Part shown: piece after piece, positions 1-6,164 of the stretch
How the letters are laid out: the number at the start of each line of letters is the position of its first letter
Position numbering within the stretch: the stretch's first letter is position 1
Source of the DNA: Kiritimatiellia bacterium
GTDB taxonomy: Bacteria; Verrucomicrobiota; Kiritimatiellia; RFP12; UBA1067
DNA length: 6,164 nucleotides
Assembly: GCA_017508315.1 (NCBI GenBank)
Contig: JAFVZE010000201.1
Coordinates: forward strand, 1 to 6,164
Reading direction: 5' to 3'
Notes under the pieces: generated by a model
The model's database searches: none
The model's input: the letters and a program-made list of their open reading frames with translations, nothing else
Told to the model about the DNA's origin: nothing
Position numbers and translations under genes: made by a program

Positions 1-2691
1 CAAATCGCCGCCGTCAGCCACGACCTTGCCAAGACCAACACGTTCTCCGTTTCCGGCACTCTGAACGAACCGGGATTTCTCCGCCTCACGCTGAAATCGG
101 ACGGCATGAAACCCATCACGCGCTCAGCCGCCTTCGACCCGCTCAAAATCCGCCGCGGCGGTCCGCGTCCCGCCGACTTCGATACATTTTGGAGCGATGC
201 GAAAAAGCGTCTCGAAAAAGAAGTGCCGCCGGATATCCGCTTGACGCGCATTCCTGAAAAATCCACATCGTCATACGATTTCCACCGCTTGTCGCTGGCT
301 ACTTTCGGACGGCGCGTCCACGGTTACATGACCGTCCCGAAAGACAAATCCCGCGCCCCGTATCCCGTGGAATTCCAGGTATGCTCGGCCGATTTCGCCT
401 CGTCAAACGACATAAACGGCCGCGACGACGCAATCTGCGTCCGCTTCAGCGTCTTCCCGTTCGAACCGGATTGGAAATGGGAAGAAAAAGGTCTTCGTGC
501 TCAATACACCGCATTGAACAACGAAACGAAAAACCGCTACGGCACCGCCTACTTCTGTCGCGGCGGCATAACCGACAGCCGCGAGGCATATTTCTATTAT
601 CCTGTCATCCTCGGCATCAACCGCGCCGTTGACTGGCTCGCCGGACGACCGGATGTCGACCGCACGCGGTTTCGTTATCACGGAACTTCACAGGGCGGCG
701 GATTCGGGCTTTATCTCTGCGGACTCAACAAAACTTTCACACGGGCCGTTTTCTACGTTCCCGCGCTCTGCGATATATTGGGAGCCAAGGCCGGACGGCG
801 CAGCGGATGGCCGCTTCTCCACGAGGCGTACGGTGCCGATCCGCAAAAGCGCTCCGCCGTTGAAAAATGGGGACCGTACTTCGACTGCGCGAACTTCGCC
901 TCCAACATTATCTGTCCTGTACGCATCGTTGCCGGATTCGCCGATACAACCTGTCCGCCGGCCAGCGTGTACGCCGCCTACAACGAAATCCCCTCCGGCG
1001 TCAACAAGAAAATTCTGCACGGCCTTGATATGGGACATATCTGCGACAACTCTTTCTACATCCAATGCGAGGCGTGGATGCGTGACGACGGCCCTGACAC
1101 GCTCCGCGCATTCCGCTGGACCGAGGACTTTGTTCCCGCGCCCGACGGCGTAAAGCTCTACACGTACTCCATGGCACCGGCCGGCACAGGAAAACACCCG
1201 ATTGTCGTCTCCCGCTCGCCGTACATCGGACGCCGACGCACGGACCACGCTGCATTCGCGAAATCGGAAGCCGCATTCCTCTCCCGCGGATACGCCCGCG
1301 TCTACCAGCACTGTCGCGGCTCCGGCGCCAGCGACGGGGTACGGACACCTTTCGACGATCAGCAGGCGGACGGCCTCGCCCTTCTCGACTACATACGCAA
1401 ACTTCCCTGGTACAACGGCGAAATCTTCCTGGTTGGCGCCAGTTACAACGCAACCGCGCATTACACCATTCTCGACGCCAATCCTCCCGACGTCAAAGGC
1501 GCCGCGCTCTATGTACAGGATGTCAAGCGCTACAACATCATTTATCGCAACGGCTTTTTCAAAATAGGGCTCTACGGCGGATGGTATCTCTCTGAATACC
1601 ACAAAAACGACAGATCGCTCACGCGCGACAAAGCCGTCACGTTTTTCCAGTTCCCGCTCAAAGACTTCCCGAAACGCTACTGGGGCAAAAGCGTACCCCC
1701 GATCGAGAATGTACTGTCCCATCCGCGCGAAGACGATCCGTTCTGGAACTCCAACGCCCCCGGAAGTGGGATCGACTGCCGAAACGCGCTGCTCAAAACC
1801 AAAATCCCCGTCCTCCTCAAAGGAAGCTTTTACGACATCTATACCGACGGCGTGTGCGCAATGTGGCGGGAACTTCCGCCTGAGCGCCGGGCGAACTGCT
1901 CATTCATAATCGACGCCTGCGGTCACAACGGCAGACACTCGCCGGCGCTCAAAAATACGCGCGCGATCTTCCCCGGAGGCGCACGGCGGGAAGCCGGCGT
2001 GGAAGCCGAGGACTGGTTTGATTATGTCCGCACCGGCAAGCCGCCCGCAAACGCCCCGCTCGGGAAAACCCGTTTTTACGCACTTTGGCAAAACACCTGG
2101 ATTACAACCGATGAGCTCACCGACGGACCTCGCCGCGTAGTTATTCCGCTCGGTTCCGGCGAGCGCGACTATACCTACGATCCGCTTCGTCCGCTCCCGG
2201 TATTCCCGGGATCTGGCGGAATCTGTTTTGGCGGCATGCAGCTTCAGCCGGAACCGGGCTTCCGCGACGATGTGGTTTCGTTCATACTTCCTGACGTTAC
2301 CGAAGAACTTGATGTGCGCGGTCGCATGGAGGCGGAACTTTCCGTTTCAAGCGACCGTGAAGACACCTGCTTTTACATCCGGACTAGCGTTGATAAAGGC
2401 GACGGCAGATGGCTTGTGCTTAGAGACGACATAACCTCGCTCGCCCTGAAGTCACCCTACACGCCCGGCACCCGCCGAACTCTCCGTTTCCGCTTCGCCG
2501 ACCACGCTTTCCGGCTCTCGCCGGGAGACAGACTGCGCGTAGACGTCTCAAGCGCCAATTCGCAATTCGCGCCCCATCCAAACGTCGCCGGCGACGCCTT
2601 CGCCGTCACGACGCCCCAAACCGCCCGCAACCGGATCTTCGCCGGTTCTTCGCGACTCATCCTCCACGTTCTCGAACCGCAAAAACCGTAA
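1..2691 (+). CDS. CE7 acetyl xylan esterase-like / S15 CocE-NonD-like hydrolase fusion (5' partial)
   Basis: The reading frame is open from base 1. The first Met codon at 106 has no strong ribosome binding site, and the 35 codons before it read as the end of a beta-rich domain (GTLNEPGFLRLTL), so the gene probably begins outside the window. Counting visible residues from base 1, there are two alpha/beta-hydrolase modules. Module one (about 50-360) resembles CE7 acetyl xylan esterase/cephalosporin C deacetylase: PADFDTFW at 57-64, nucleophile Ser230 in GTSQGG, Asp315 in ADTTCPP, His346 in DMGH. Module two (about 370-690) resembles S15/CocE hydrolases: RGSGASDG at 439-446, Ser481 in GASYNA, Asp612 in FYDIYTDG, probable His642 in ACGHN. 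A beta-rich tail (about 690-896) fits the PepX C-terminal jelly roll. CE7 enzymes remove acetyl groups from xylo-oligosaccharides and similar esters; CocE-type enzymes cleave esters or, in S15 peptidases, Xaa-Pro peptides. Both triads look intact, so both may be active. The actual substrate, and whether the protein is exported, cannot be read from the visible part. Confidence 0.9.
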   Translation, partial: QIAAVSHDLAKTNTFSVSGTLNEPGFLRLTLKSDGMKPITRSAAFDPLKIRRGGPRPADFDTFWSDAKKRLEKEVPPDIRLTRIPEKSTSSYDFHRLSLATFGRRVHGYMTVPKDKSRAPYPVEFQVCSADFASSNDINGRDDAICVRFSVFPFEPDWKWEEKGLRAQYTALNNETKNRYGTAYFCRGGITDSREAYFYYPVILGINRAVDWLAGRPDVDRTRFRYHGTSQGGGFGLYLCGLNKTFTRAVFYVPALCDILGAKAGRRSGWPLLHEAYGADPQKRSAVEKWGPYFDCANFASNIICPVRIVAGFADTTCPPASVYAAYNEIPSGVNKKILHGLDMGHICDNSFYIQCEAWMRDDGPDTLRAFRWTEDFVPAPDGVKLYTYSMAPAGTGKHPIVVSRSPYIGRRRTDHAAFAKSEAAFLSRGYARVYQHCRGSGASDGVRTPFDDQQADGLALLDYIRKLPWYNGEIFLVGASYNATAHYTILDANPPDVKGAALYVQDVKRYNIIYRNGFFKIGLYGGWYLSEYHKNDRSLTRDKAVTFFQFPLKDFPKRYWGKSVPPIENVLSHPREDDPFWNSNAPGSGIDCRNALLKTKIPVLLKGSFYDIYTDGVCAMWRELPPERRANCSFIIDACGHNGRHSPALKNTRAIFPGGARREAGVEAEDWFDYVRTGKPPANAPLGKTRFYALWQNTWITTDELTDGPRRVVIPLGSGERDYTYDPLRPLPVFPGSGGICFGGMQLQPEPGFRDDVVSFILPDVTEELDVRGRMEAELSVSSDREDTCFYIRTSVDKGDGRWLVLRDDITSLALKSPYTPGTRRTLRFRFADHAFRLSPGDRLRVDVSSANSQFAPHPNVAGDAFAVTTPQTARNRIFAGSSRLILHVLEPQKP

Positions 2692-2702
2692 CCGTATAAC
2701 AC

Positions 2703-3122
2703 TTAAATCCCGCCCTTTTCGTGCCTGACCCAGGCTGAACGCAGGAACTTGACCGAGCGCGAGAATATCTGATCGACGTTGGCCGACGATGACACATCGA
2801 GAAAATCGCGGACCTCGTCGCTGCTCAGGTGAAAGCGGGTCTTGAGCAGATGGATATAGGCGCGCTCTGGATCTTCGCGCCACAGATCGTGGAAACAGCG
2901 GTGGGTCATCGTCCAGACGTCGTTGCGGAAAACATTGTCGTCGCTTACAGGAATTTCCATCGTATGCGAAGCGCCTTCCGAATCCGGGGAGAGTCCTTGA
3001 ATCAAGCCCAGCTTTGCCGTACGGACGGTTCCATCGTCAAACGTGAGCGTAAGATCGTACACGTTTTCCATCTGCGAGGAATCCGGTACCGTCAGCATTC
3101 GGTGCCACTTGCGAAGATTCAC
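2703..3122 (-). CDS. conserved-looking hypothetical protein, translationally coupled to the FAD oxidoreductase
   Basis: This 139-residue protein is not recognised. Codon choice matches its neighbours (mostly C/G-ending), which supports real coding. The GTG start overlaps the TGA stop of the upstream flavoenzyme gene in a GTGA arrangement. No Shine-Dalgarno sequence precedes it, so translation by re-initiation is likely. Later ATG codons at 3098 (residue 9) and 3071 (residue 18) also lack clear ribosome binding sites. There is no signal peptide or membrane segment, so it should be cytoplasmic. Residues about 18-55 look beta-rich (VYDLTLTFDDGTVRTAKLG, faintly like DUF2442 proteins). Residues about 75-139 look helical and charged, containing WREDPERAYIHLL and LSSDEVRDFLDVSS. 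The latter has a passing, untested resemblance to a sigma-factor-type helix-turn-helix. The gene is last in the operon and ends 11 bases from the convergent esterase stop. Function unknown. Confidence 0.75.
   Translation of the reverse strand: MNLRKWHRMLTVPDSSQMENVYDLTLTFDDGTVRTAKLGLIQGLSPDSEGASHTMEIPVSDDNVFRNDVWTMTHRCFHDLWREDPERAYIHLLKTRFHLSSDEVRDFLDVSSSANVDQIFSRSVKFLRSAWVRHEKGGI
3119..3122 (-). promoter_or_regulatory. GTGA stop/start overlap (translational coupling)
   Basis: The TGA stop of the FAD oxidoreductase (3121-3119) shares bases with the GTG start of the 139-residue protein (3122-3120). With no separate ribosome binding site visible, the small protein would be made mainly by ribosomes finishing the flavoenzyme. 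Confidence 0.65.
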
Positions 3123-5296
3123 CGTTGGGGCACAAGAGCGAAACCGTCGGCAATCACAACTCCGCGGGACTTCGATGCAATGATCTTGAGCGTTGCGCCG
3201 GGCGCGAGTTCAAACTCACCAGCCTCTTGCCAAGTGCCAGTTCCAATGCTCTGGTTCACAGTGATGCTTCTCACGGTCCCTCCCGAGAATATCTCAAGAG
3301 TCGTCGCGGACTCCGTCTTCAGAGAATGCATGTAGGGCACACGCCAAAGAAGTCTGAATTTCCCCGCCTTTTTAACCGGCAGCGGATAGGTTATGTCGCC
3401 AACCCCGGTATTGTCCGTGAAATCCACTCCCCAACCATATCCACCAGGAGGATAATGGGATGACATCCCGACCTGTTCCCCGTTCGCATTATGAATGCTT
3501 TTCCATTTTGCGCCAATGACGACACCAGGCATTTCATCATCAACTATTATCCAATCCTTCGTTGCGGGATCGGGATTGCCCGGGAAATCGCCGCCCAGAT
3601 TCCGCTGCAGTTCACGCACAAGGCCCTTCTTCCATATGTCACGGGGTTCGCATCCGCGCGCCTTGCACATTGCCGCCGCCTCACCCGCCGCACACCCAAT
3701 CTGGGAAAGCGTATTGATCACGCGGGGACCGCCCAGACCGACATGCGTACAGCTGAAGCACCTGCCGGCCATGAACAGGTTGGCGATATTCCGCGAATAT
3801 ATCGAACGGTACGGAATCCAGTAGCGGCCGTAGTGCGGCTGACGGCACGTCGTGAGGAAATCCACGCCCGGCTTGAAATCGTCATAGTGCAGATCGACGC
3901 TCCAGGATCCGGCGGCAATGGCATCTTCGAAAAGACGCGTTTCCGTGACATCCTTTTCGGAGTATATCCAATCGCCAAGCAGACGGCGCGACTCGCGCTT
4001 GCCGAGCAGGAACGGCACATTGTCCAGAACAAGACGCGAATTCACCGGATTCTTCTTTGCCAGCGAGAATGCTCCGTAGATGGCCAGCAGCAGACGGTCA
4101 CGGACGGCCTCGCCTTCCTTGATCACGTCTCTCCTGATGCCGTATTCCCAGTTCCATTCACCGCGCACAGCCTCAACGCCCTGTGCATGCCTCTCAGCCC
4201 ACGGAGCAGAAAACGGGATGTCCGTGTTCGCGGAATCACTCGTCCACATCAATGAGGCCCCCAGAGTCTGGCCGTCCGCCTTCTCAGGAGCGAAAGACTC
4301 GTCAAACTCGTTGCGAGCCTCGCGTCCCATGCGCCAGTCCGCACCGGCGAAATATCCGAGCCACCCGTCACCCGTAGCATCGCAGAAGAGCGGAGCACGG
4401 AACCGCACGATGCGATTGCGCTTCCAGTCGAGCGCCTTGGCCGCCACAATTCTGCCGTCGCCCGTCTCAGCGGCGAACACCCTTGTGCAGAGATGCAGCC
4501 CGAGCGTCTTCTCGTCCTGGACGATGCGCATGCGGTTTGCGTCTGACAGAACCATGTTCGGATTGCGGTTCATGAACCAGCCGCGCAGTTCACGGACGAG
4601 CGGATACTTGGACTCGCCCGCCGACCAGACGCGAATCTCAGAGGATCCGTTGCCGCCAAGGACAGGACGGTCCTGCACAAGCGCAACCTTCATCCCGCGG
4701 CGCGCGGCCGCCACTGCGGCGCAAGTTCCGGGCAATCCGCCTCCCACAACCACGAAATCCGCGTCGACAGTTTCATCCTCCTCCGAGGTGCGGATATCCA
4801 ATGGTCCGCTCGGCACCGAAGTCCCCGAACCTTCTTTGACAAGCACAATGCCTGCACAACGTCCGTCAAATCCATCCTGGTCAACCAGAGCAATGCAAAC
4901 GCTCCCGGCCCCCAGCTGCACCGTGCCGCCGTCCTCCCATGCCCATTCGCCCTGAGACACGCCGAACGTGCGCGGCAGAAGGCTTCCGCCTACGCGCACC
5001 TTGAATGAGCCCGCTCCATCCGTCCACTTGCGCGAACGCACCCAAACCCGCCACTCGCCCGCATCAGGCACATCGACGCGCGCCGTCGCATCGAGAACGC
5101 GGATCCCACAGCCGTGCGCAAGCAGATACGGCGACCCCATGATATCCATGAACTGTACATCAAGTTTCCATCCTCCACATTCAAAACACTGCGGATACAC
5201 GTTCACGCGATTTACCGAATCTGCGAATGCAATCAAAGAAAACACGCCTGCCACAGCCGACAGGAGGATCCTCACTCTATTTTTCATTGTGTTCAT
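3119..5296 (-). CDS. exported FAD-dependent oxidoreductase with golvesin-like C-terminal domain
   Basis: The preferred start is the ATG at 5296 (725 residues): a strong TGAGGTG ribosome binding site lies six bases upstream. A GTG at 5305 would add three residues but sits inside that site. Residues 1-25 form a Sec-type signal peptide (basic N-terminus, hydrophobic core, AFA before Asp); there is no lipobox or twin arginine. Residues about 27-155 are a beta-sandwich-like module (GGWKLDVQFMDIMGSPYLLAHG, ending DGFDGRCAGIVL) common at the front of this family. The FAD-binding Rossmann core follows with VVVGGGLPG at 182-190, DRPVLGGNGSSEIRV, CDATGDGWLGYFAGAD at about 305-320, GKRESRRLLGD, and the C-terminal flavin-binding part IPYRSIY...MAGR...HVGLGGPRV at about 494-526. 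From about 582 to the end is a golvesin/xanthan-lyase-type C-terminal domain (WIIVDDE ... GTWQEAGEFEL ... GVVIADGFALVP). The family (PF12831-like) consists of FAD-dependent oxidoreductases of mostly unknown substrate. The location suggests action outside the cytoplasm, perhaps on sugars. It is the second gene of the visible operon. Confidence 0.9.
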   Translation of the reverse strand: MNTMKNRVRILLSAVAGVFSLIAFADSVNRVNVYPQCFECGGWKLDVQFMDIMGSPYLLAHGCGIRVLDATARVDVPDAGEWRVWVRSRKWTDGAGSFKVRVGGSLLPRTFGVSQGEWAWEDGGTVQLGAGSVCIALVDQDGFDGRCAGIVLVKEGSGTSVPSGPLDIRTSEEDETVDADFVVVGGGLPGTCAAVAAARRGMKVALVQDRPVLGGNGSSEIRVWSAGESKYPLVRELRGWFMNRNPNMVLSDANRMRIVQDEKTLGLHLCTRVFAAETGDGRIVAAKALDWKRNRIVRFRAPLFCDATGDGWLGYFAGADWRMGREARNEFDESFAPEKADGQTLGASLMWTSDSANTDIPFSAPWAERHAQGVEAVRGEWNWEYGIRRDVIKEGEAVRDRLLLAIYGAFSLAKKNPVNSRLVLDNVPFLLGKRESRRLLGDWIYSEKDVTETRLFEDAIAAGSWSVDLHYDDFKPGVDFLTTCRQPHYGRYWIPYRSIYSRNIANLFMAGRCFSCTHVGLGGPRVINTLSQIGCAAGEAAAMCKARGCEPRDIWKKGLVRELQRNLGGDFPGNPDPATKDWIIVDDEMPGVVIGAKWKSIHNANGEQVGMSSHYPPGGYGWGVDFTDNTGVGDITYPLPVKKAGKFRLLWRVPYMHSLKTESATTLEIFSGGTVRSITVNQSIGTGTWQEAGEFELAPGATLKIIASKSRGVVIADGFALVPQR
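5222..5296 (-). other. signal peptide coding segment (Sec type)
   Basis: It encodes 25 residues counted from the preferred ATG. The N-region carries Lys and Arg (MKNRVR), the core is hydrophobic (ILLSAVAGVFSLIAFA), and an A-x-A type cleavage site (AFA then Asp) ends it. There is no cysteine for lipidation and no RR pair for Tat export. Confidence 0.75.
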
Positions 5297-5359
5297 CAGC
5301 TTCACCTCAAAAATGACCGACGTACAATAACACCTTCTATTTCCACTTATATGATTCCG
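5297..5359 (-). other. short AT-rich intergenic spacer between the two FAD oxidoreductase genes
   Basis: These 63 bases are clearly richer in A and T than the flanking genes and contain the ribosome binding site of the downstream gene. I see no convincing -35/-10 pair, no terminator hairpin with a T run, and no inverted repeat longer than a few bases. An internal promoter cannot be excluded, but read-through from the upstream gene is the simplest reading. Confidence 0.5.
5303..5309 (-). promoter_or_regulatory. ribosome binding site deciding the start of the FAD oxidoreductase
   Basis: On the - strand this reads TGAGGTG, a good Shine-Dalgarno match, followed by six bases (AAGCTG) and the ATG at 5296-5294. 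The alternative GTG start at 5305-5303 forms part of this site and so cannot use it. A further ATG at 5287 lies 15 bases away, which is too far for good use. Confidence 0.7.
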
Positions 5360-6164
5360 TCACCACACTCCCACCTCAAAGATGCGGGCGGACGAAGCTC
5401 CGTAGGTTTCCGTGACGGTCACGCGCACCTCGCGCACGGTCCTCGGAGCGAACCTGTGGACCGCAAGCCTGCGCCTGTTCGCCTTGACGTCCGCCAGCGT
5501 TTCCCACGCGACGCCGTCCGTGGACGTCTCCACCCTGTATGCCCGCACCAGCGTCGGCGGCACGCGGTGATGCACCCACTTCGAAGGCAGGAAGAAATCG
5601 GAGTCGAAAACGACCCTGATCTCGGACGCCTCTCGCATTCCGGCGAGACGGACCGTCACGGACTGCGGAAGTTCGCATCGAGGATCGGAGACCCACTGAC
5701 GGCTCGCTCCCTTCGGCTGGTGGTTAATGAGTCCATACCCCGTATCTTCCACAATCTTCACGGTATCACCATTATCATCCGGAAACGTACGGATACCGCC
5801 GTCCACGACGTTGGCCGCCGCATTCCCCTCTTCTTCGCTTGTTGCGGACACCGTGGCTCCGAGCGCGAGATTCGAAGGATCTCGCTGCGTATATCCGGGA
5901 ACGAGCTGGTCATCGCGATGGAGAGTTCTGCGCAGCTCTTCAATATACTCCTTCCCGTACTCGCGCGGCGCTACGCCGTGACGGATACAGCCTGCGGCGG
6001 CGGTACCGACGGCCTGCCCCATAACGGCGCAGGTCGCGGAAACGCGAAGCGTTCCCAGCCCCACATGGGAGCAGGAGACGTTGCGCCCGGCCATGAACAG
6101 GTTTGGCACGTTCACCGAATAGAGAATGCGGTACGGAATTCCCACCGGGCGCGGAATTTCAGGG
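5360..6164 (-). CDS. FAD-dependent oxidoreductase, C-terminal part with discoidin-like (F5/8 type C) domain (5' partial)
   Basis: Only the last 267 or so residues are in the window. The frame stays open to the right edge, and the GTG at 6145 is internal (PEIPRP precedes it in frame), so the gene starts beyond the window. The visible beginning is the C-terminal flavin-binding segment of the same family as the downstream gene: IPYRILYS, NLFMAGR (MAGR at bases 6083-6094), SCSHVGLG, RVSATCAVMGQAVGTAAA. After a short helical linker (YGKEYIEELRRTLH), bases 5363-5872 encode a discoidin-like beta-sandwich, with NLALGATVSATS, ANVVDGG, QWVSD, PQSVTVRL and AYRVETSTDGVAWETLADV as landmarks. Such domains often bind carbohydrate. 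In place of the golvesin-like tail of its neighbour it thus has a different accessory module. The stop is 63 bases before the ATG of the next gene, in the same direction, so the two are probably co-transcribed. Export is likely by analogy, but the N-terminus is not visible. Confidence 0.87.
   Translation of the reverse strand, partial: PEIPRPVGIPYRILYSVNVPNLFMAGRNVSCSHVGLGTLRVSATCAVMGQAVGTAAAGCIRHGVAPREYGKEYIEELRRTLHRDDQLVPGYTQRDPSNLALGATVSATSEEEGNAAANVVDGGIRTFPDDNGDTVKIVEDTGYGLINHQPKGASRQWVSDPRCELPQSVTVRLAGMREASEIRVVFDSDFFLPSKWVHHRVPPTLVRAYRVETSTDGVAWETLADVKANRRRLAVHRFAPRTVREVRVTVTETYGASSARIFEVGVW

Noticed and set aside
106..108. ATG at 106 as the true start of the esterase
   Set aside because: The frame is open to the window edge with protein-like sequence before it, and no clear ribosome binding site precedes this codon. 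A 5'-truncated gene fits better, although the upstream sequence is needed to be certain.
688..1722. A 344-codon open frame on the - strand opposite the esterase
   Set aside because: It lies wholly inside a gene with clear catalytic motifs. It arises from GC-biased codons that remove stops on the opposite strand, and its translation shows no recognisable motif.
2583..2596. 14-base perfect palindrome (CGTCGCCGGCGACG), considered as an operator
   Set aside because: It is within the coding end of the esterase, in GC-rich codons for Val-Ala-Gly-Asp. A palindrome of this kind is not surprising there and no promoter is near.
2821..2849. Perfect 7-base inverted repeat (CTGCTCA / TGAGCAG, 15-base loop), considered as a terminator
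   Set aside because: It lies inside the coding sequence of the 139-residue protein, is not followed by a T run on either strand, and has a long loop.
3491..4255. A 254-codon open frame on the + strand opposite the FAD oxidoreductase
   Set aside because: It overlaps the conserved flavin-binding core on the other strand, has no recognisable domain, and is best explained as a codon-bias shadow.
5297..5359. A promoter in the gap between the two FAD oxidoreductase genes
   Set aside because: The gap is AT-rich, but no spaced -35/-10 pair is convincing, and it is short enough for an operon.

Overview
The window holds four protein-coding genes and almost no non-coding DNA. One gene runs on the + strand (a large esterase, cut at its 5' end by the window edge). 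Three run on the - strand as an apparent operon and meet the esterase tail to tail. No RNA genes, mobile elements, CRISPR arrays or integration signs are visible.

The DNA is moderately GC-rich, with C/G-ending codons favoured in all four genes. The families seen are a CE7 acetyl-ester hydrolase fused to an S15/CocE-type hydrolase, and exported FAD-dependent oxidoreductases carrying beta-sandwich accessory domains. They are typical of polysaccharide-degrading bacteria of the PVC group (Lentisphaerota/Victivallales, Kiritimatiellae, Verrucomicrobiota, Planctomycetota). This assignment is an inference from gene content; no phylogenetic marker is present. No SusC/SusD pair, sulfatase or glycoside hydrolase lies in the window, so this is not a classical polysaccharide utilisation locus as far as can be seen.

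Layout: 1-2691 (+) encodes the two-catalytic-domain esterase. After 11 bases comes the end of the - strand operon. Read in its own direction, the operon starts beyond the right edge. Its first visible gene is the C-terminal part of an FAD-dependent oxidoreductase with a discoidin-like tail (5360-6164). Next, after a 63-base gap, is a complete exported FAD-dependent oxidoreductase with an N-terminal beta-sandwich and a golvesin-like C-terminal domain (3119-5296). Last is a 139-residue protein of unknown function whose GTG start overlaps the preceding stop codon (2703-3122).

A plausible joint role is processing of an esterified, carbohydrate-containing substrate: deacylation by the esterase and oxidation of sugar or aglycone groups by the secreted flavoenzymes. 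The sequence does not identify the substrate. The points most worth a second look are the double-hydrolase fusion, the tandem flavoenzyme paralogues with different tails, and the translationally coupled unknown protein.
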